This document shows positions 10,018 through 19,688 of a DNA stretch of 64,000 nucleotides, piece after piece. Position 1 is the stretch's first letter. Each line of letters begins with the position of its first letter. Under the pieces are notes generated by a model. The model had not been told where the DNA came from. It ran no database searches and saw nothing but the letters and a program-made list of their open reading frames with translations. The position numbers and the translations under genes are program-made. The stretch is from Latilactobacillus fuchuensis DSM 14340 = JCM 11249 (GTDB lineage Bacteria; Bacillota; Bacilli; Lactobacillales; Lactobacillaceae), in the NCBI RefSeq assembly GCF_000615805.1, contig NZ_BAMJ01000001.1, positions 86,402-150,401 on the forward strand. The letters run 5' to 3'.

Positions 10018-11706
10018 ATGAAACTCAATATTAAAAACAACGAAACTGCTATTTTTGCCGTAGGGGGTCTTGGCGAAATTGGTAAGAACATGTATGGTGT
10101 TCAATTCCAAGATGAAATTATCGTGATTGATGCCGGCATCAAGTTTCCTGAAGATGAATTATTAGGGATTGACTATGTCATTTCTGATTATCAATATCTC
10201 GAAAAAAATCAACAAAAGATTAAAGCTTTGGTCATCACCCATGGTCATGAAGATCATATTGGTGGTCTCCCTTATTTCTTAAAACAAGTGCCCAACATTC
10301 CAGTTTATGCGGGTCCTTTAGCACTCGCTTTAATTCGGGGCAAATTAGAAGAACATGGTCTCTTAAAGTCAACTGACCTACACGAAATTCGCGAAGATAC
10401 CGTCCTTAAATTCCGTAAAACCAGTGTCGACTTTTTCCGGACTACCCATTCAATTCCAGATACACTAGGCGTCGCCGTGCATACCCCACAAGGTGTGATT
10501 GTCCAGACGGGTGATTTCAAGTTTGATTTAACACCAGTTGGTAATCAACCTTCCCCTAACTTACAAAAAATGGCGCGTTTAGGTGAAGAAGGCGTTCTTT
10601 GTTTAATGTCAGATAGTACCAACGCCGAAGTTCCTAATTTCAGTAAATCTGAACGGTTTGTCGGAAACTCAATCCGGCACATCGTTGAACGGATTGAAGG
10701 TCGGATTATCTTTGCCACCTTCGCTTCGAACATTTCTCGGGTTTCCCAAGCGGTTGATGCCGCACTCGCTAACGGCCGTAAAATTGCTGTTTTTGGTCGG
10801 AGTATGGAAGCAGCTGTCGTCAATGGGCGTGAACTAGGCTATTTGAACATCCCTGACGAAGCCTTAATCGATGCAAATCAATTAAATTCGATGCCCGCTG
10901 ATAAGGTCATGATCATCTGTACCGGTTCTCAAGGTGAACCAATGGCGGCTTTAAGCCGGATCGCCAATGGGACTCACCGTCAGATTTCAATTCAACCTGG
11001 CGATACCGTGATTTTCTCAAGTAACCCAATCCCTGGTAATACGATGAGCGTCAACCACGTCATCAATAAATTATCAGAAGCCGGCGCCGAAGTCATTCAT
11101 GGTAAAGTCAACAACATCCATACTTCAGGTCATGGTGGTCAAGAAGAACAAAAATTAATGCTCCGCTTAATGAAACCTAAGTATTTCATGCCTTGTCATG
11201 GTGAATACCGGATGCAAAAAATTCATACTGAATTAGCGCAACAATGTGGTGTTGAACCAGACAATTGTTTCATCCTTGAAAATGGTGATGTTTTAGCACT
11301 AACCGCTGATTCAGCACGTGTTGCTGGCCATTTCAGTGCTGAAGACGTGTATGTCGATGGTAATGGTGTCGGTGACATTGGCAACGTCGTTTTACGCGAT
11401 CGTAAAATGCTTTCTGAAGAAGGCTTAGTCGTGGTGGTTGCTACAATTAATTTCGGTCAGAAAAACATTTTGGCTGGTCCTGATATCCTATCACGTGGTT
11501 TCGTTTATATGCGTGAATCGGGTGAATTAATCAGTGAAGCCCAACGACGTGTTTTCAGAATGATCGTCAACACGTTCAACGCCAATGATAAAGTGACTGA
11601 AAATCAAGTCCGTGAAGCCATTATCGACGGCTTACAAGATTTCTTATTCGAGAAAACTGAACGGCGTCCAATGATTCTACCGATGATTATTCAAAGTAAC
11701 GAATAA
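10018..11706 (+). CDS. rnjA: Ribonuclease J1
   Basis: Dual endo/5'-exoribonuclease of the metallo-beta-lactamase/beta-CASP group, central to mRNA decay and RNA processing. The zinc motif HGHEDH is at 75-80, followed by GDFKFD, the beta-CASP region (SDSTNAE, TGSQGEP) and the late motif SGHGG; the C-terminal domain is present. The 562-aa length is normal for RNase J1. ATG at 10018 lies after CGGAGTTTTAATGA; GGAG is in the end of rpoY. Transcription should end at the hairpin inside the repeat at 11713-11884. Confidence 0.96.
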   Translation: MKLNIKNNETAIFAVGGLGEIGKNMYGVQFQDEIIVIDAGIKFPEDELLGIDYVISDYQYLEKNQQKIKALVITHGHEDHIGGLPYFLKQVPNIPVYAGPLALALIRGKLEEHGLLKSTDLHEIREDTVLKFRKTSVDFFRTTHSIPDTLGVAVHTPQGVIVQTGDFKFDLTPVGNQPSPNLQKMARLGEEGVLCLMSDSTNAEVPNFSKSERFVGNSIRHIVERIEGRIIFATFASNISRVSQAVDAALANGRKIAVFGRSMEAAVVNGRELGYLNIPDEALIDANQLNSMPADKVMIICTGSQGEPMAALSRIANGTHRQISIQPGDTVIFSSNPIPGNTMSVNHVINKLSEAGAEVIHGKVNNIHTSGHGGQEEQKLMLRLMKPKYFMPCHGEYRMQKIHTELAQQCGVEPDNCFILENGDVLALTADSARVAGHFSAEDVYVDGNGVGDIGNVVLRDRKMLSEEGLVVVVATINFGQKNILAGPDILSRGFVYMRESGELISEAQRRVFRMIVNTFNANDKVTENQVREAIIDGLQDFLFEKTERRPMILPMIIQSNE

Positions 11707-11712
11707 ATATTA

Positions 11713-11884
11713 AACAAGCTGCGCCTGAACTCGGTTATCAATTGAGTATCAAGGTGAAAATGCTGGTTATCCCGAACTAAGGATAACCGGCATTTTTGAT
11801 TTAAACGGAAATTGATGAGTTCTGGCGCGCGTCAAAGGAGACCGTTCGTTTAATATCAGGATACTAAAACCTATGTCACAGCCC
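11713..11884 (+). repeat. Dispersed terminator-carrying inverted-repeat element, copy A
   Basis: Full copy of an element also at 34394-34567 (reverse orientation) with a shorter relative at 25519-25641. Outer arms AACAAGCTGYG / CACAGC, middle arms GAACTC / GAGTTC and ATCAAT / ATTGAT, and a central hairpin whose sequence differs in each copy. It follows the rnjA stop directly and fills the gap to the promoter at 11912. Confidence 0.85.
11757..11797 (+). terminator. Terminator of rpoY-rnjA inside repeat copy A
   Basis: Stem AAAATGCTGGTTATCC / GGATAACCGGCATTTTT around CGAACTAA, with a T-run. Unrelated in sequence to the hairpins of the other two copies. Confidence 0.85.
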
Positions 11885-11911
11885 CTTTTTTTGAATTTTA
11901 AAAAATTTAAG

Positions 11912-11941
11912 TTGTCAATAGCTAACTTAAACCGCTATAAT
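11912..11941 (+). promoter_or_regulatory. Promoter of the diacylglycerol kinase-like gene
   Basis: TTGTCA, 18 bases, TATAAT, about 38 bases before the start codon. Confidence 0.75.
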
Positions 11942-11979
11942 AAATATCAGATTGAATTTTCTGAAAGGAGAGGTGCATT

Positions 11980-12945
11980 TTGGCCACTCGACCTGATTTT
12001 TACATTATTTTAAATAAAATGGCTGGTGCCGGTCAAGCCGAACAAGTTTGGCCCAAGATCGAATCCGTCCTTAACCAAAAACAAATCCCCTTTACATTGC
12101 ACATCTCCAATTACGCTGGTCACACTACTCAACTCGCATTTCAGTTTGCTAAGTTTAAACACACTGACCAGATTCTGATGGTTATCGGTGGCGACGGTTC
12201 GCTGAACCAAGCCATCAATGGTTTGAAAAAAGCCAATAATACAACCATCCCCATCGCTTATCTCCCCTGCGGTTCTGGTAACGACTTTGCGCGCGGAATT
12301 GGTCTCAGCCGTGATCCATTAACTGCTTTAAACCAGGTGTTAGGAACTACCGAAGCGCAATTAATTGATTTAGGGGAGTATCACGATGCGATTAAGGAAG
12401 AACATCGCTACTTTGCCAATAACGTCGGTATCGGATTTGATGCCGCGGTCGTTAGTATGACTAACCATTCGAACAGTAAAATAATGCTGAATAAATACCA
12501 TCTCGGTTCCCTAGCTTACGTCAGTTCCTTGGTCAAAGCCTTCATCCACCAGGATGATTTTGAAACCACCATCACTATTGACGGCCAAACTGAAACATTC
12601 AAACACACTTTCTTGGCGACCACAACTAACCATCCCTATTTTGGTGGTGGCGTACCGATTATGCCGGCCGCGGTCGTCAATGATCAATTGCTCGATTTAG
12701 TCCTGATTGAAAAAATTAATTCACTTGCCTTTTGTTTCTTGTTTCTAATGATGTTATTTGGCAAGCACACGCGTTTTAAGGCCGTTCATCATTATCAAGC
12801 GAGTCAGATTAACATCCAAACTAAAACGCTTGAGTTTGGCCAAATGGACGGTGAAGAACTCGGGAGTCGGACTTTCAACGCCCAATTCAACGTCAGTCAG
12901 CAACTTTTTTGGCTCAGCGATTTAAGCCCTAAAAATAAAGTCTAA
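11980..12945 (+). CDS. Diacylglycerol kinase family lipid kinase
   Basis: Probable membrane-lipid kinase of the DagK/YegS family (DAGK catalytic domain). Motifs: VIGGDGSLNQAING (nucleotide/catalytic loop) and LPCGSGNDFARGIG, then the C-terminal beta-sandwich part with GGGVPIMPAA and DGEELG. At 321 aa it has full family length. The start is TTG at 11980 after AAAGGAGAGG. Such enzymes recycle diacylglycerol from lipoteichoic-acid synthesis; the exact substrate here is inferred from family only. Confidence 0.88.
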   Translation: MATRPDFYIILNKMAGAGQAEQVWPKIESVLNQKQIPFTLHISNYAGHTTQLAFQFAKFKHTDQILMVIGGDGSLNQAINGLKKANNTTIPIAYLPCGSGNDFARGIGLSRDPLTALNQVLGTTEAQLIDLGEYHDAIKEEHRYFANNVGIGFDAAVVSMTNHSNSKIMLNKYHLGSLAYVSSLVKAFIHQDDFETTITIDGQTETFKHTFLATTTNHPYFGGGVPIMPAAVVNDQLLDLVLIEKINSLAFCFLFLMMLFGKHTRFKAVHHYQASQINIQTKTLEFGQMDGEELGSRTFNAQFNVSQQLFWLSDLSPKNKV

Positions 12946-12947
12946 TC

Positions 12948-12994
12948 AAAAACACCAAGCCTCCCCGATTTTTAGGGCATGCTTGGTGTTTTTT
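12948..12994. terminator. Bidirectional terminator
   Basis: Stem AAAACACCAAGC / GCTTGGTGTTTT with a 20-base loop between two convergent genes. Confidence 0.85.
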
Positions 12995-13001
12995 GTGCTA
13001 C

Positions 13002-14216
13002 TTAGAAATAATCTGAGAAATACGGTTGTTCCATTGGAATAATATTTTCTAGATTTTTTAACGTTTTTCGATCAGCCTTCAAGCGTTCAATCTTCGCTAG
13101 ATAGGATGGCCGTCGATAACTCATTAACATCGTCGTCAACGTTTGAATATCGCATTCAACCGGATCGCCAACCGGCCGTTTGGTAATGTGGACTTTGCCT
13201 TGGTCGTTCCAATAAACACCAAAAGTCCCATTATTCCAATCCGCTAGTGGATCTGTCAATACAAAGTGGAACGCGTGCCCGTCCGTTTCAAACGGATAGG
13301 CCTTCAGAAATTCCTGAACATCCACAATCCGCGCCATAAAATAAGGTTGAATGGTTTGTTCAATATCACCATCATCTAACAGGAAAGAAATTGGTTCATC
13401 TTGATATAAATGGCCTTTTACGTGATCGACCATTGAATAATGGGCACTGATAAAATTCCACAGACCAATCCGTGCTTCTTGATTGAGATAAATCATCTCT
13501 TTCACATGGAAAACTTCGTTAGCAATCCAGTACAAGACATAGCCCATCGGTTGTTCATTCTGATCATAATAAACACCAGCAATCCGTTCTTCTTCATTTT
13601 CCCAACGCCAATATTCATCCCAATTCAATTCATTGCGGATCATCGCACCGTGATTTTGATGGGCAAATCGGTTATAGGTTTCAATCACATCTGGATCATC
13701 GATATCTAACCGTTCAACATGGCCGGCAACCGGTCGTTGTTTCGGCAATTGGCTATCACGAATATCGTAAGTTAGTTGATCAGACATGATTTCCCAACCT
13801 TTTTTACGATAAAAAGGAATGTTATAGGGATAAAGATATGAGATCCATTGTTGATTAGCCCGCATTCGATCTAAACCAACCTTGATTAAATCGTGCATCA
13901 AACCGTGTCCGGCAAATTCTGGATACGTCCCGACCCCAGTTAAGCCCGCCATCTTGAATAGCTGTCCGTGAATATTAACTTCGCACGGATAAATCGCTAA
14001 TTGCGAAATTAATTCGTCCCCGTTAAACCAGCCAATGACGTCCGATTTTTCTAGCACCGGCCGTTTAGCCCGTTCTAGTTCGCCCTCTTCATAACCGCTA
14101 TCAGAAACTTCCTGATCAGTCACTTGAAAAACATATCGTAATAAATCATTAAACTGTTCTAAATATTCAATTGTCACGGGTCTAATCTCTAAATTGGCTC
14201 GCTGGTCAACCATCAT
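13002..14216 (-). CDS. Eis-like GNAT acetyltransferase
   Basis: 404-aa protein of the Eis/enhanced-intracellular-survival acetyltransferase family: an N-terminal GNAT domain with the acetyl-CoA loop LTGVGTYPEFAGHGLMHDL, a second GNAT-like domain and a C-terminal SCP2-like region. Homologues acetylate amines such as aminoglycosides, but in lactobacilli the substrate is unknown. Start ATG at 14216 (or the adjoining ATG at 14213) follows TGAGGCG. Stands alone between terminator and recD2. Confidence 0.85.
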   Translation of the reverse strand: MMVDQRANLEIRPVTIEYLEQFNDLLRYVFQVTDQEVSDSGYEEGELERAKRPVLEKSDVIGWFNGDELISQLAIYPCEVNIHGQLFKMAGLTGVGTYPEFAGHGLMHDLIKVGLDRMRANQQWISYLYPYNIPFYRKKGWEIMSDQLTYDIRDSQLPKQRPVAGHVERLDIDDPDVIETYNRFAHQNHGAMIRNELNWDEYWRWENEEERIAGVYYDQNEQPMGYVLYWIANEVFHVKEMIYLNQEARIGLWNFISAHYSMVDHVKGHLYQDEPISFLLDDGDIEQTIQPYFMARIVDVQEFLKAYPFETDGHAFHFVLTDPLADWNNGTFGVYWNDQGKVHITKRPVGDPVECDIQTLTTMLMSYRRPSYLAKIERLKADRKTLKNLENIIPMEQPYFSDYF

Positions 14217-14261
14217 TTCGCCTCATTTATTTTCATTATTCAATCGTTAATTCATTATACA

Positions 14262-16778
14262 CTATTTGGCAACTGGCATATACGTATACGGTGTAATCCC
14301 TGTCATGCCAATCATCGGATCAATCTGACGGTTGCTTAATGCGTCTGGTGTTAATCGATAGTCAGCTGGTGCCTCTTCAACCGTTTCAACCGATAGGTCC
14401 AATTGGGTGGTCGTTTCTGCCGGCTGCTTAGATTCAGTGGGCGTTGGCGCAAGCGTTTTGGCTTCGGTTTGACCAACACTCGCCATTTTAACGGCTCTAG
14501 CTGGTTGTTTGCCACCAAAAGTACTGATAATGCGTTCTTTTAGTGTTGTTTGGCGATTAGCTGATAATTCCTTAGTCGCCGTTTCAAACGCACGCGGTTC
14601 GCCAATTAAAATCAATAACGATTTAGCCCGCGTGACCGCCGTATACAATAGATTCCGTTTCAGCATTCGTTGGTACTGACCAACTAGCGGTAGAATCACC
14701 ATTTCAAATTCTGAACCCTGCGCTTTATGAATCGACGTACAATAGGCCAACGTAATCTTCGACCATTCAGTCCGTTTATACGTCACTTCGGTGCTGTCAA
14801 ACGCGATGATTAATTCATCCATCTTATCAGCACTGTTTTTAGCATACGTAATCCCGGTAATCTGTCCAATTTCACCATTAAACACTTTTTGTTCAGGACT
14901 ATTGACCAGATGTAAAACTTTGTCCCCGATTCGGTAATGGACATTGCCAATCGTAACCTGTTTTTTTCGATCATCCAGTTTTGGATTCATAATTTCTTGA
15001 ATCATCGGATTGAGTTGATCAATCCCAGCGGCACCCCGGTACATCGGCGCCAACACTTGAATATCGCGAGTTTCAAAGCCCCGCGCCTTGGCTTTAGTCA
15101 CGACTTGTTGAATCACCGATTCAATTTGATACGGACTACACTGAATAAAGCTACGATCTTTTTGCGGTTGCACCAGATTATCGGGTAATTTACCCTGATT
15201 AATATCATGCGCCAACTGAATAATCGTTGAATCGTCATCTTGCCGGTGAATCTGTTGCAGTTCGATGGCTGGAATCGCCTGACTCTGCAATAAATCAAAG
15301 AAGACCTGCCCTGCGCCAACGGAGGGCAATTGATCCTTATCGCCGACCAAAACAACTTGCATATGACTCGGGACTGCCCGAATTAGTGACCGGAATAGAT
15401 AGGTGTCAACCATCGACATTTCATCGATAATCAATAAACCGCCGTCTAATTCTTTACTCGAAATATCGGGATTATTTTCCCGACCGGTAATCCCTAGTAA
15501 GCGGTGAATCGTGCTCGCCGGTAACCCAGTTGTTTCACTGATTCGTTTAGCTGCACGACCAGTCGGCGCCGCTAACAAAATCGGGAATGGTTTGTCTTTG
15601 TAATCATTGATGTCTAACGAGAAATCATTCAACGCCGCAAACAGCGTGACAATCCCGTTGATAATGGTCGTTTTTCCGGTCCCCGGTCCCCCAGTTAGTA
15701 GAAATGCCCGGTGGGTCAACGCTAATTTAATCGCTTCTCGTTGAACGTCATCATAATCGATTTTGAATTGCTTTTCTAACTGGCGAATCTCTTGGTCTAA
15801 ATCGTGTTTAGGATAACTGATTTTATCCCGTTCATTTTCAATTCGCATCAGATGATCGGCAATTTGCCATTCCGCATTATATAACCCGTTCGGATAAATG
15901 CGGTCATCTTCGCCAACAACTTTGCCGTCATGCGCTAACACCATTAGCTGTTCAGCGACCGCATTCGGGTCAATGGCCACATTGCGGGCTTGTTCCATCA
16001 AACGAATACTTGTCGCCAGTAATGGCTTCGCTTGCGTGTAGGTGTCGCCCGCTTGATTCGTTAGTTCATTGAGAGCCTGCATCAAAGCCCCTTGCAATCG
16101 GGCCGGTGAATCAGCTGCGAAACCCAATTTTTCGGCTAAATTATCGGCACGCTTGAACCCAACACCGGTAATATCAGCCACTAATCGATAGGGATTTTCT
16201 TGGATGACTTTTAACGTATCTTCTTGATAATTCTGATAAATCGTATAGGCCATCGAGCTCCCAAACCCGTAACTATTTAAACCGATAATGATTTGTTCCA
16301 TCCCATTATTAATCGTCAAAGTGTCGACTAAAGTCGTTTGTTTTTGCTCGTTTAAGCCTAAAGGGGCCAATACTTTGGGATCGGCTAAAATTGTATCGAT
16401 GGCCTCCAACCCTAGGGTATCAACAATTTTTTCGGCCGTTTTTTGACCAATCCCCGCAAATTTCTCACCCGACAAATAAGCCACCAACCCGGCCTTCGTC
16501 GTTGGTTGGTTGACCTGATAATTATCGGCTTGAAATTGTTTACCGTACTTAGGATGCGTAATCAATTTCCCATAAAAGGTGTATTGTTCATCTTCTTTAA
16601 TATCACCAAAACTCCCGGTGACCACGATTTCCGGTTCGGGCCAATCAATCGTTTTATGTGCCACTTTGATTAATAGGATTTTAAAGAAGTTCTCGGGACT
16701 TTCATAAAAAATACTCTGCACGGTTCCGGTTACCGTTGGTTTGCTAATCGCTTCTGTCGTTGTTTCCAAAATCGCCAT
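14262..16778 (-). CDS. recD2: RecD2-type ATP-dependent DNA helicase
   Basis: 5'-3' superfamily 1B helicase of the RecD2 (YrrC) class, which acts without RecBC in repair and replication-fork maintenance. Order: N-terminal OB-like domain, helix-hairpin-helix region (about 100-215, with GEKFAGIGQKTAEKI and DITGVGFKRADNLAEKLG), Walker A GGPGTGKT at 363-370, LLIIDEMSMVD, VGDKDQLPSVGAG, and C-terminal motif CTSIHKAQGSEF with ...LLYTAVTRAK. 838 aa is typical. It starts 6 bases after the TPR gene, the same order as yrrB-yrrC in B. subtilis. Confidence 0.96.
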   Translation of the reverse strand: MAILETTTEAISKPTVTGTVQSIFYESPENFFKILLIKVAHKTIDWPEPEIVVTGSFGDIKEDEQYTFYGKLITHPKYGKQFQADNYQVNQPTTKAGLVAYLSGEKFAGIGQKTAEKIVDTLGLEAIDTILADPKVLAPLGLNEQKQTTLVDTLTINNGMEQIIIGLNSYGFGSSMAYTIYQNYQEDTLKVIQENPYRLVADITGVGFKRADNLAEKLGFAADSPARLQGALMQALNELTNQAGDTYTQAKPLLATSIRLMEQARNVAIDPNAVAEQLMVLAHDGKVVGEDDRIYPNGLYNAEWQIADHLMRIENERDKISYPKHDLDQEIRQLEKQFKIDYDDVQREAIKLALTHRAFLLTGGPGTGKTTIINGIVTLFAALNDFSLDINDYKDKPFPILLAAPTGRAAKRISETTGLPASTIHRLLGITGRENNPDISSKELDGGLLIIDEMSMVDTYLFRSLIRAVPSHMQVVLVGDKDQLPSVGAGQVFFDLLQSQAIPAIELQQIHRQDDDSTIIQLAHDINQGKLPDNLVQPQKDRSFIQCSPYQIESVIQQVVTKAKARGFETRDIQVLAPMYRGAAGIDQLNPMIQEIMNPKLDDRKKQVTIGNVHYRIGDKVLHLVNSPEQKVFNGEIGQITGITYAKNSADKMDELIIAFDSTEVTYKRTEWSKITLAYCTSIHKAQGSEFEMVILPLVGQYQRMLKRNLLYTAVTRAKSLLILIGEPRAFETATKELSANRQTTLKERIISTFGGKQPARAVKMASVGQTEAKTLAPTPTESKQPAETTTQLDLSVETVEEAPADYRLTPDALSNRQIDPMIGMTGITPYTYMPVAK

Positions 16779-16783
16779 CCCTA

Positions 16784-17443
16784 CTATTGATGATCTTTAG
16801 CTTGCATAAAACCTTCAATATCCATTAATTGTTGCTTATTTTTTTCGAAATAGTCTGGTGCGACTTTTTTAGCTCGCTCAAAATAAGTCGCACTCGGCTG
16901 GTCTAACACGAGTTGGGTTAACCCGTATTTAAATAGGGCCTCACCATTTTGTACATCAATTTTAAGCGCCTTTTTAAGATAACTTTGGGCTTGGTCAAAA
17001 TCACCCAAACTAATTAAAATATTACCCACCAAAATATTGGTATCTAATGCTTGCGGTTGTTGTTCTTGCGCCGTTAACGCGAAAACTAATGCCCGTGGAT
17101 TTTGTTCCATCTGATGATACGTTTGCGCCAACATATATTGGGCATCAACCGACTGCGAATTTTTAACCAACTCCATAAAAATGGCCTCAGACTGTTGATA
17201 CGATTCGGCTTGGTAGTACAACGTGCCTAACGCATATGAGAGCGCTGGTTGATCAGGAAATTTGGTCAATGCTTTTTGCAACAACACTTCCGCTTGTTCA
17301 AAATCTTGGAGAGTGGTCAAAAAAGTCGCTAACGTCACATAAGCTTCAATATCAGCCGGTGCTTTTTTTAAATAATCCACTAGCGCTTGGACCGCTTCTT
17401 CATGTTGGCCATCTGACCATTGTTTTAAAATTGCCGCTTCCAT
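16784..17443 (-). CDS. TPR-repeat protein (YrrB-like)
   Basis: 219-aa helical protein of about six tetratricopeptide repeats (for example AYVTLATFLTTLQDFEQAEV, ALSYALGTLYYQAESYQQSE, LVGNILISLGDFDQAQSYLK). TPRs mediate protein contacts; no catalytic domain is present. Position between a histidine phosphatase gene and recD2 is conserved in Bacillota. ATG at 17443 follows AGGAGATG with 5 bases spacing. Confidence 0.88.
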   Translation of the reverse strand: MEAAILKQWSDGQHEEAVQALVDYLKKAPADIEAYVTLATFLTTLQDFEQAEVLLQKALTKFPDQPALSYALGTLYYQAESYQQSEAIFMELVKNSQSVDAQYMLAQTYHQMEQNPRALVFALTAQEQQPQALDTNILVGNILISLGDFDQAQSYLKKALKIDVQNGEALFKYGLTQLVLDQPSATYFERAKKVAPDYFEKNKQQLMDIEGFMQAKDHQ

Positions 17444-17454
17444 TTAATCATCTC

Positions 17455-18120
17455 CTAGATTGTATCTGAAGCTGATAACGTGCGTTTCAAAAAGCACGTT
17501 TCATTCCAGTCTAATAATTGATACGAAATCCCACCATCCAACGTCTCTAAAGTCGTGACCGATGAATTAGTCAATCCGCCATCTTTACGAATGTCAGCAA
17601 TCGGGGTTTTTAATAGGGCTTGAATCATCGCAACCATTGCTGCTCCGTGGCTGACAATTAGAATATTATCAGCTGGTTGGGCCGCTGTGACGATGGTTTG
17701 GACCGCCGCATTCGTCCGTTGAATCACAGATGCAAAGGTTTCACCGTTAATCGTGGTTGGATCATAGTCAGCTGGCGCTTCACGAAAGGCCGCGATTTCT
17801 CGCGGAAACTGTTTAAAAACATCCGTAAACGCCATGCCTTCCATCTGTCCTAAATCAAATTCATGTAAATCGTCAACAATCGTCACCGGAAAAGGTTGTT
17901 TTAACGCTTTTTTCAAGGTTTCAGACGTTACTTGCGCGCGTTTCAGCGGACTCGTATATAAATGTGTGAATTGAATCGTCTTTAAATAAGCTGCTAATTC
18001 AGCAATTTCAGTATAACTTGTCGGTAATAATGGTGAATCCCCATGAGCACCTTGATAACGCCCCTCTAGATTCCATTCCGTCTTACCATGTCGCACAAAA
18101 TATAAAGTTGTCATCGCCAC
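17455..18120 (-). CDS. Histidine phosphatase (phosphoglycerate mutase-like)
   Basis: Phosphatase/mutase of the histidine phosphatase superfamily. The catalytic RHG is at the N-terminus (LYFVRHGKTEWN), with further motifs TSPLKRAQVTSE, the DLHEFDLGQMEG acid region and SHGAAM carrying the second His. At 221 aa it is closer to the broad-specificity phosphatase/PhoE group than to GpmA. Lies 11 bases before the TPR gene; probably co-transcribed with it and recD2. Confidence 0.88.
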   Translation of the reverse strand: MAMTTLYFVRHGKTEWNLEGRYQGAHGDSPLLPTSYTEIAELAAYLKTIQFTHLYTSPLKRAQVTSETLKKALKQPFPVTIVDDLHEFDLGQMEGMAFTDVFKQFPREIAAFREAPADYDPTTINGETFASVIQRTNAAVQTIVTAAQPADNILIVSHGAAMVAMIQALLKTPIADIRKDGGLTNSSVTTLETLDGGISYQLLDWNETCFLKRTLSASDTI

Positions 18121-18189
18121 TGCTCCTCAAAAATAACTTACCCTTCATTATGAAAGAGTCCTGCCATAAATTCAAGTCGCGTGGCACTA

Positions 18190-18220
18190 AAAAAGCGTAA
18201 GAAATTAAATTCTTACGCTT
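18190..18220 (-). terminator. Terminator after NADH oxidase gene
   Basis: Stem AAAAGCGTAAGAA / TTCTTACGCTTTT, loop ATTAAA, immediately after the stop codon. Confidence 0.85.
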
Positions 18221-18225
18221 TTAAT

Positions 18226-19560
18226 TTATTTACTTTCGGCAACAGCTTGCATAGCAATCGCGTTGACGTAATTGACGGGTTGGTCATAGTTAGGTTGGAA
18301 GAACATATCAACCATCGCTAATTGATCAATCGTCATCTTAGTTTGAATCGCCATTGATACGACGTTCGCCGCTTGAGCAATATCATATTGACTTGTAAAT
18401 GACGCCCCTAAAACTTGGCGTGTTTCTGGACTCCACATCAGGTTCATTAGAACCGAAGTTGTTGAAGGCATAAAGTCTGGACGGTAATCTTGTTCGAGCG
18501 TTGTTGTCGCCACCTCAATGCCGCGGACCTTAGCCCCTTCAACCGTTAAACCAGTTCCTGAATAAGTCCGACCGAACAATTCAACGGCACTTGTTGCTTG
18601 AGTCCCCATATATTTCTCAGTTGGTGTTTCAATATTCCGACCGATCAAAAGTCCTTGGCGAACCGCATTGGTTGCCAATGGAATATAATCTGGTTTTTGA
18701 GTTGGGTTGTAGAAGACAGTTGAAGAATCCCCTGCTGCATAAACATCTTTAACGGACGTTTGCATGTATTCATCGGTGATAATGGCCCCATTGCCTAACA
18801 TCTCAACTTGGCCTTTGAACAAACCAGTATTCGGTTTGAACCCGACACATAAGACGGCAATATCAGCCGTATAAGCGCCTTTATCCGTTTTAACCGTTAC
18901 TTGATCAGTTCCATTAAAGCTCACCACTTTTTCATTCAAAGCTAGTGTGACACCATGATCACGATAATCTTGTTCCACAATTTCAGAGATATTGGGATCA
19001 AAGTTTTTACCCAAAGCGTGAGGTAGTGCGTCGACCAATGTGACTTCTTTCCCGATTGTCGCATAAGCTTCCGCCAATTCAGCACCGATATAACCAGAAC
19101 CAATCACAACGACGCTCTTAACGTCAGCCGCACTCTTCTTTAATTCATTAGCATGGTTCCAATTCTTGCAAAGTTTAACCCGCGGATTATCAATCCCTTC
19201 GATTGGTGGAATCACAGGCGATGAACCCGTTGTAACGATAATTTTATCAAATTGTTCAACTGATTCATCACCAGTCACTAAATTTTTAACTTTTAAGGTT
19301 TTATCAGCTAAATTCGTTTCTAAAACAGTATGTTGCATCTTCATGTGTGCGCCTAATTGCGCCAAAGTATCTGGTGTGGCATAAAACATTTTTTCTGGAT
19401 GGGCAACATGGCCGCCGACCCATAAAGCAATCCCACATGACAAGAATGATAAGTTATCATGACTTTCGTAAACCGTGACATCCCAATCTGGATGGTTAGT
19501 CAATGTTTCCTGTGCTGCAAATGTTCCTGCGTGTGTACAACCAATTACTGCTACTTTCAT
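18226..19560 (-). CDS. nox: NADH oxidase (water-forming, CoA-disulfide-reductase family)
   Basis: FAD enzyme that oxidises NADH with O2. N-terminal FAD motif MKVAVIGCTHAG with His10, the redox Cys42 in SFLSCGIALW, a second dinucleotide motif VVIGSGYIGAELAEAYATIG for NADH, FAD motif VYAAGDSS, and the C-terminal dimerisation domain. A single redox Cys and 444 aa fit the H2O-forming Nox/Npx family; H2O versus H2O2 product cannot be told by eye. ATG follows AGGAGG. Its promoter carries a probable Rex operator, so expression should follow NADH/NAD+. Confidence 0.93.
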   Translation of the reverse strand: MKVAVIGCTHAGTFAAQETLTNHPDWDVTVYESHDNLSFLSCGIALWVGGHVAHPEKMFYATPDTLAQLGAHMKMQHTVLETNLADKTLKVKNLVTGDESVEQFDKIIVTTGSSPVIPPIEGIDNPRVKLCKNWNHANELKKSAADVKSVVVIGSGYIGAELAEAYATIGKEVTLVDALPHALGKNFDPNISEIVEQDYRDHGVTLALNEKVVSFNGTDQVTVKTDKGAYTADIAVLCVGFKPNTGLFKGQVEMLGNGAIITDEYMQTSVKDVYAAGDSSTVFYNPTQKPDYIPLATNAVRQGLLIGRNIETPTEKYMGTQATSAVELFGRTYSGTGLTVEGAKVRGIEVATTTLEQDYRPDFMPSTTSVLMNLMWSPETRQVLGASFTSQYDIAQAANVVSMAIQTKMTIDQLAMVDMFFQPNYDQPVNYVNAIAMQAVAESK

Positions 19561-19602
19561 GATAGAGCCTCCTATTTAATTAAACCACTTAATATTATTA
19601 GT

Positions 19603-19620
19603 TTGTGAATGATTACACAT
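19603..19620. promoter_or_regulatory. Probable Rex operator
   Basis: TTGTGAATGATTACACAT matches the Rex consensus TTGTGAA-N4-TTCACAA (left arm 7/7, right arm 5/7). It lies just downstream of the -10 of the nox promoter, where a bound repressor would block transcription. A CRP/FNR-type site would look similar. Confidence 0.6.
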
Positions 19621-19634
19621 CTGTGCATAATTGT

Positions 19635-19664
19635 ATTGTACGCCATATAGTTTCTAAATGTCAA
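19635..19664 (-). promoter_or_regulatory. Promoter of nox
   Basis: Minus strand TTGACA, 18 bases, TACAAT, about 75 bases before the start. Confidence 0.8.
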
Positions 19665-19688
19665 CAAAGAGCCCTTCAACAATCAATC

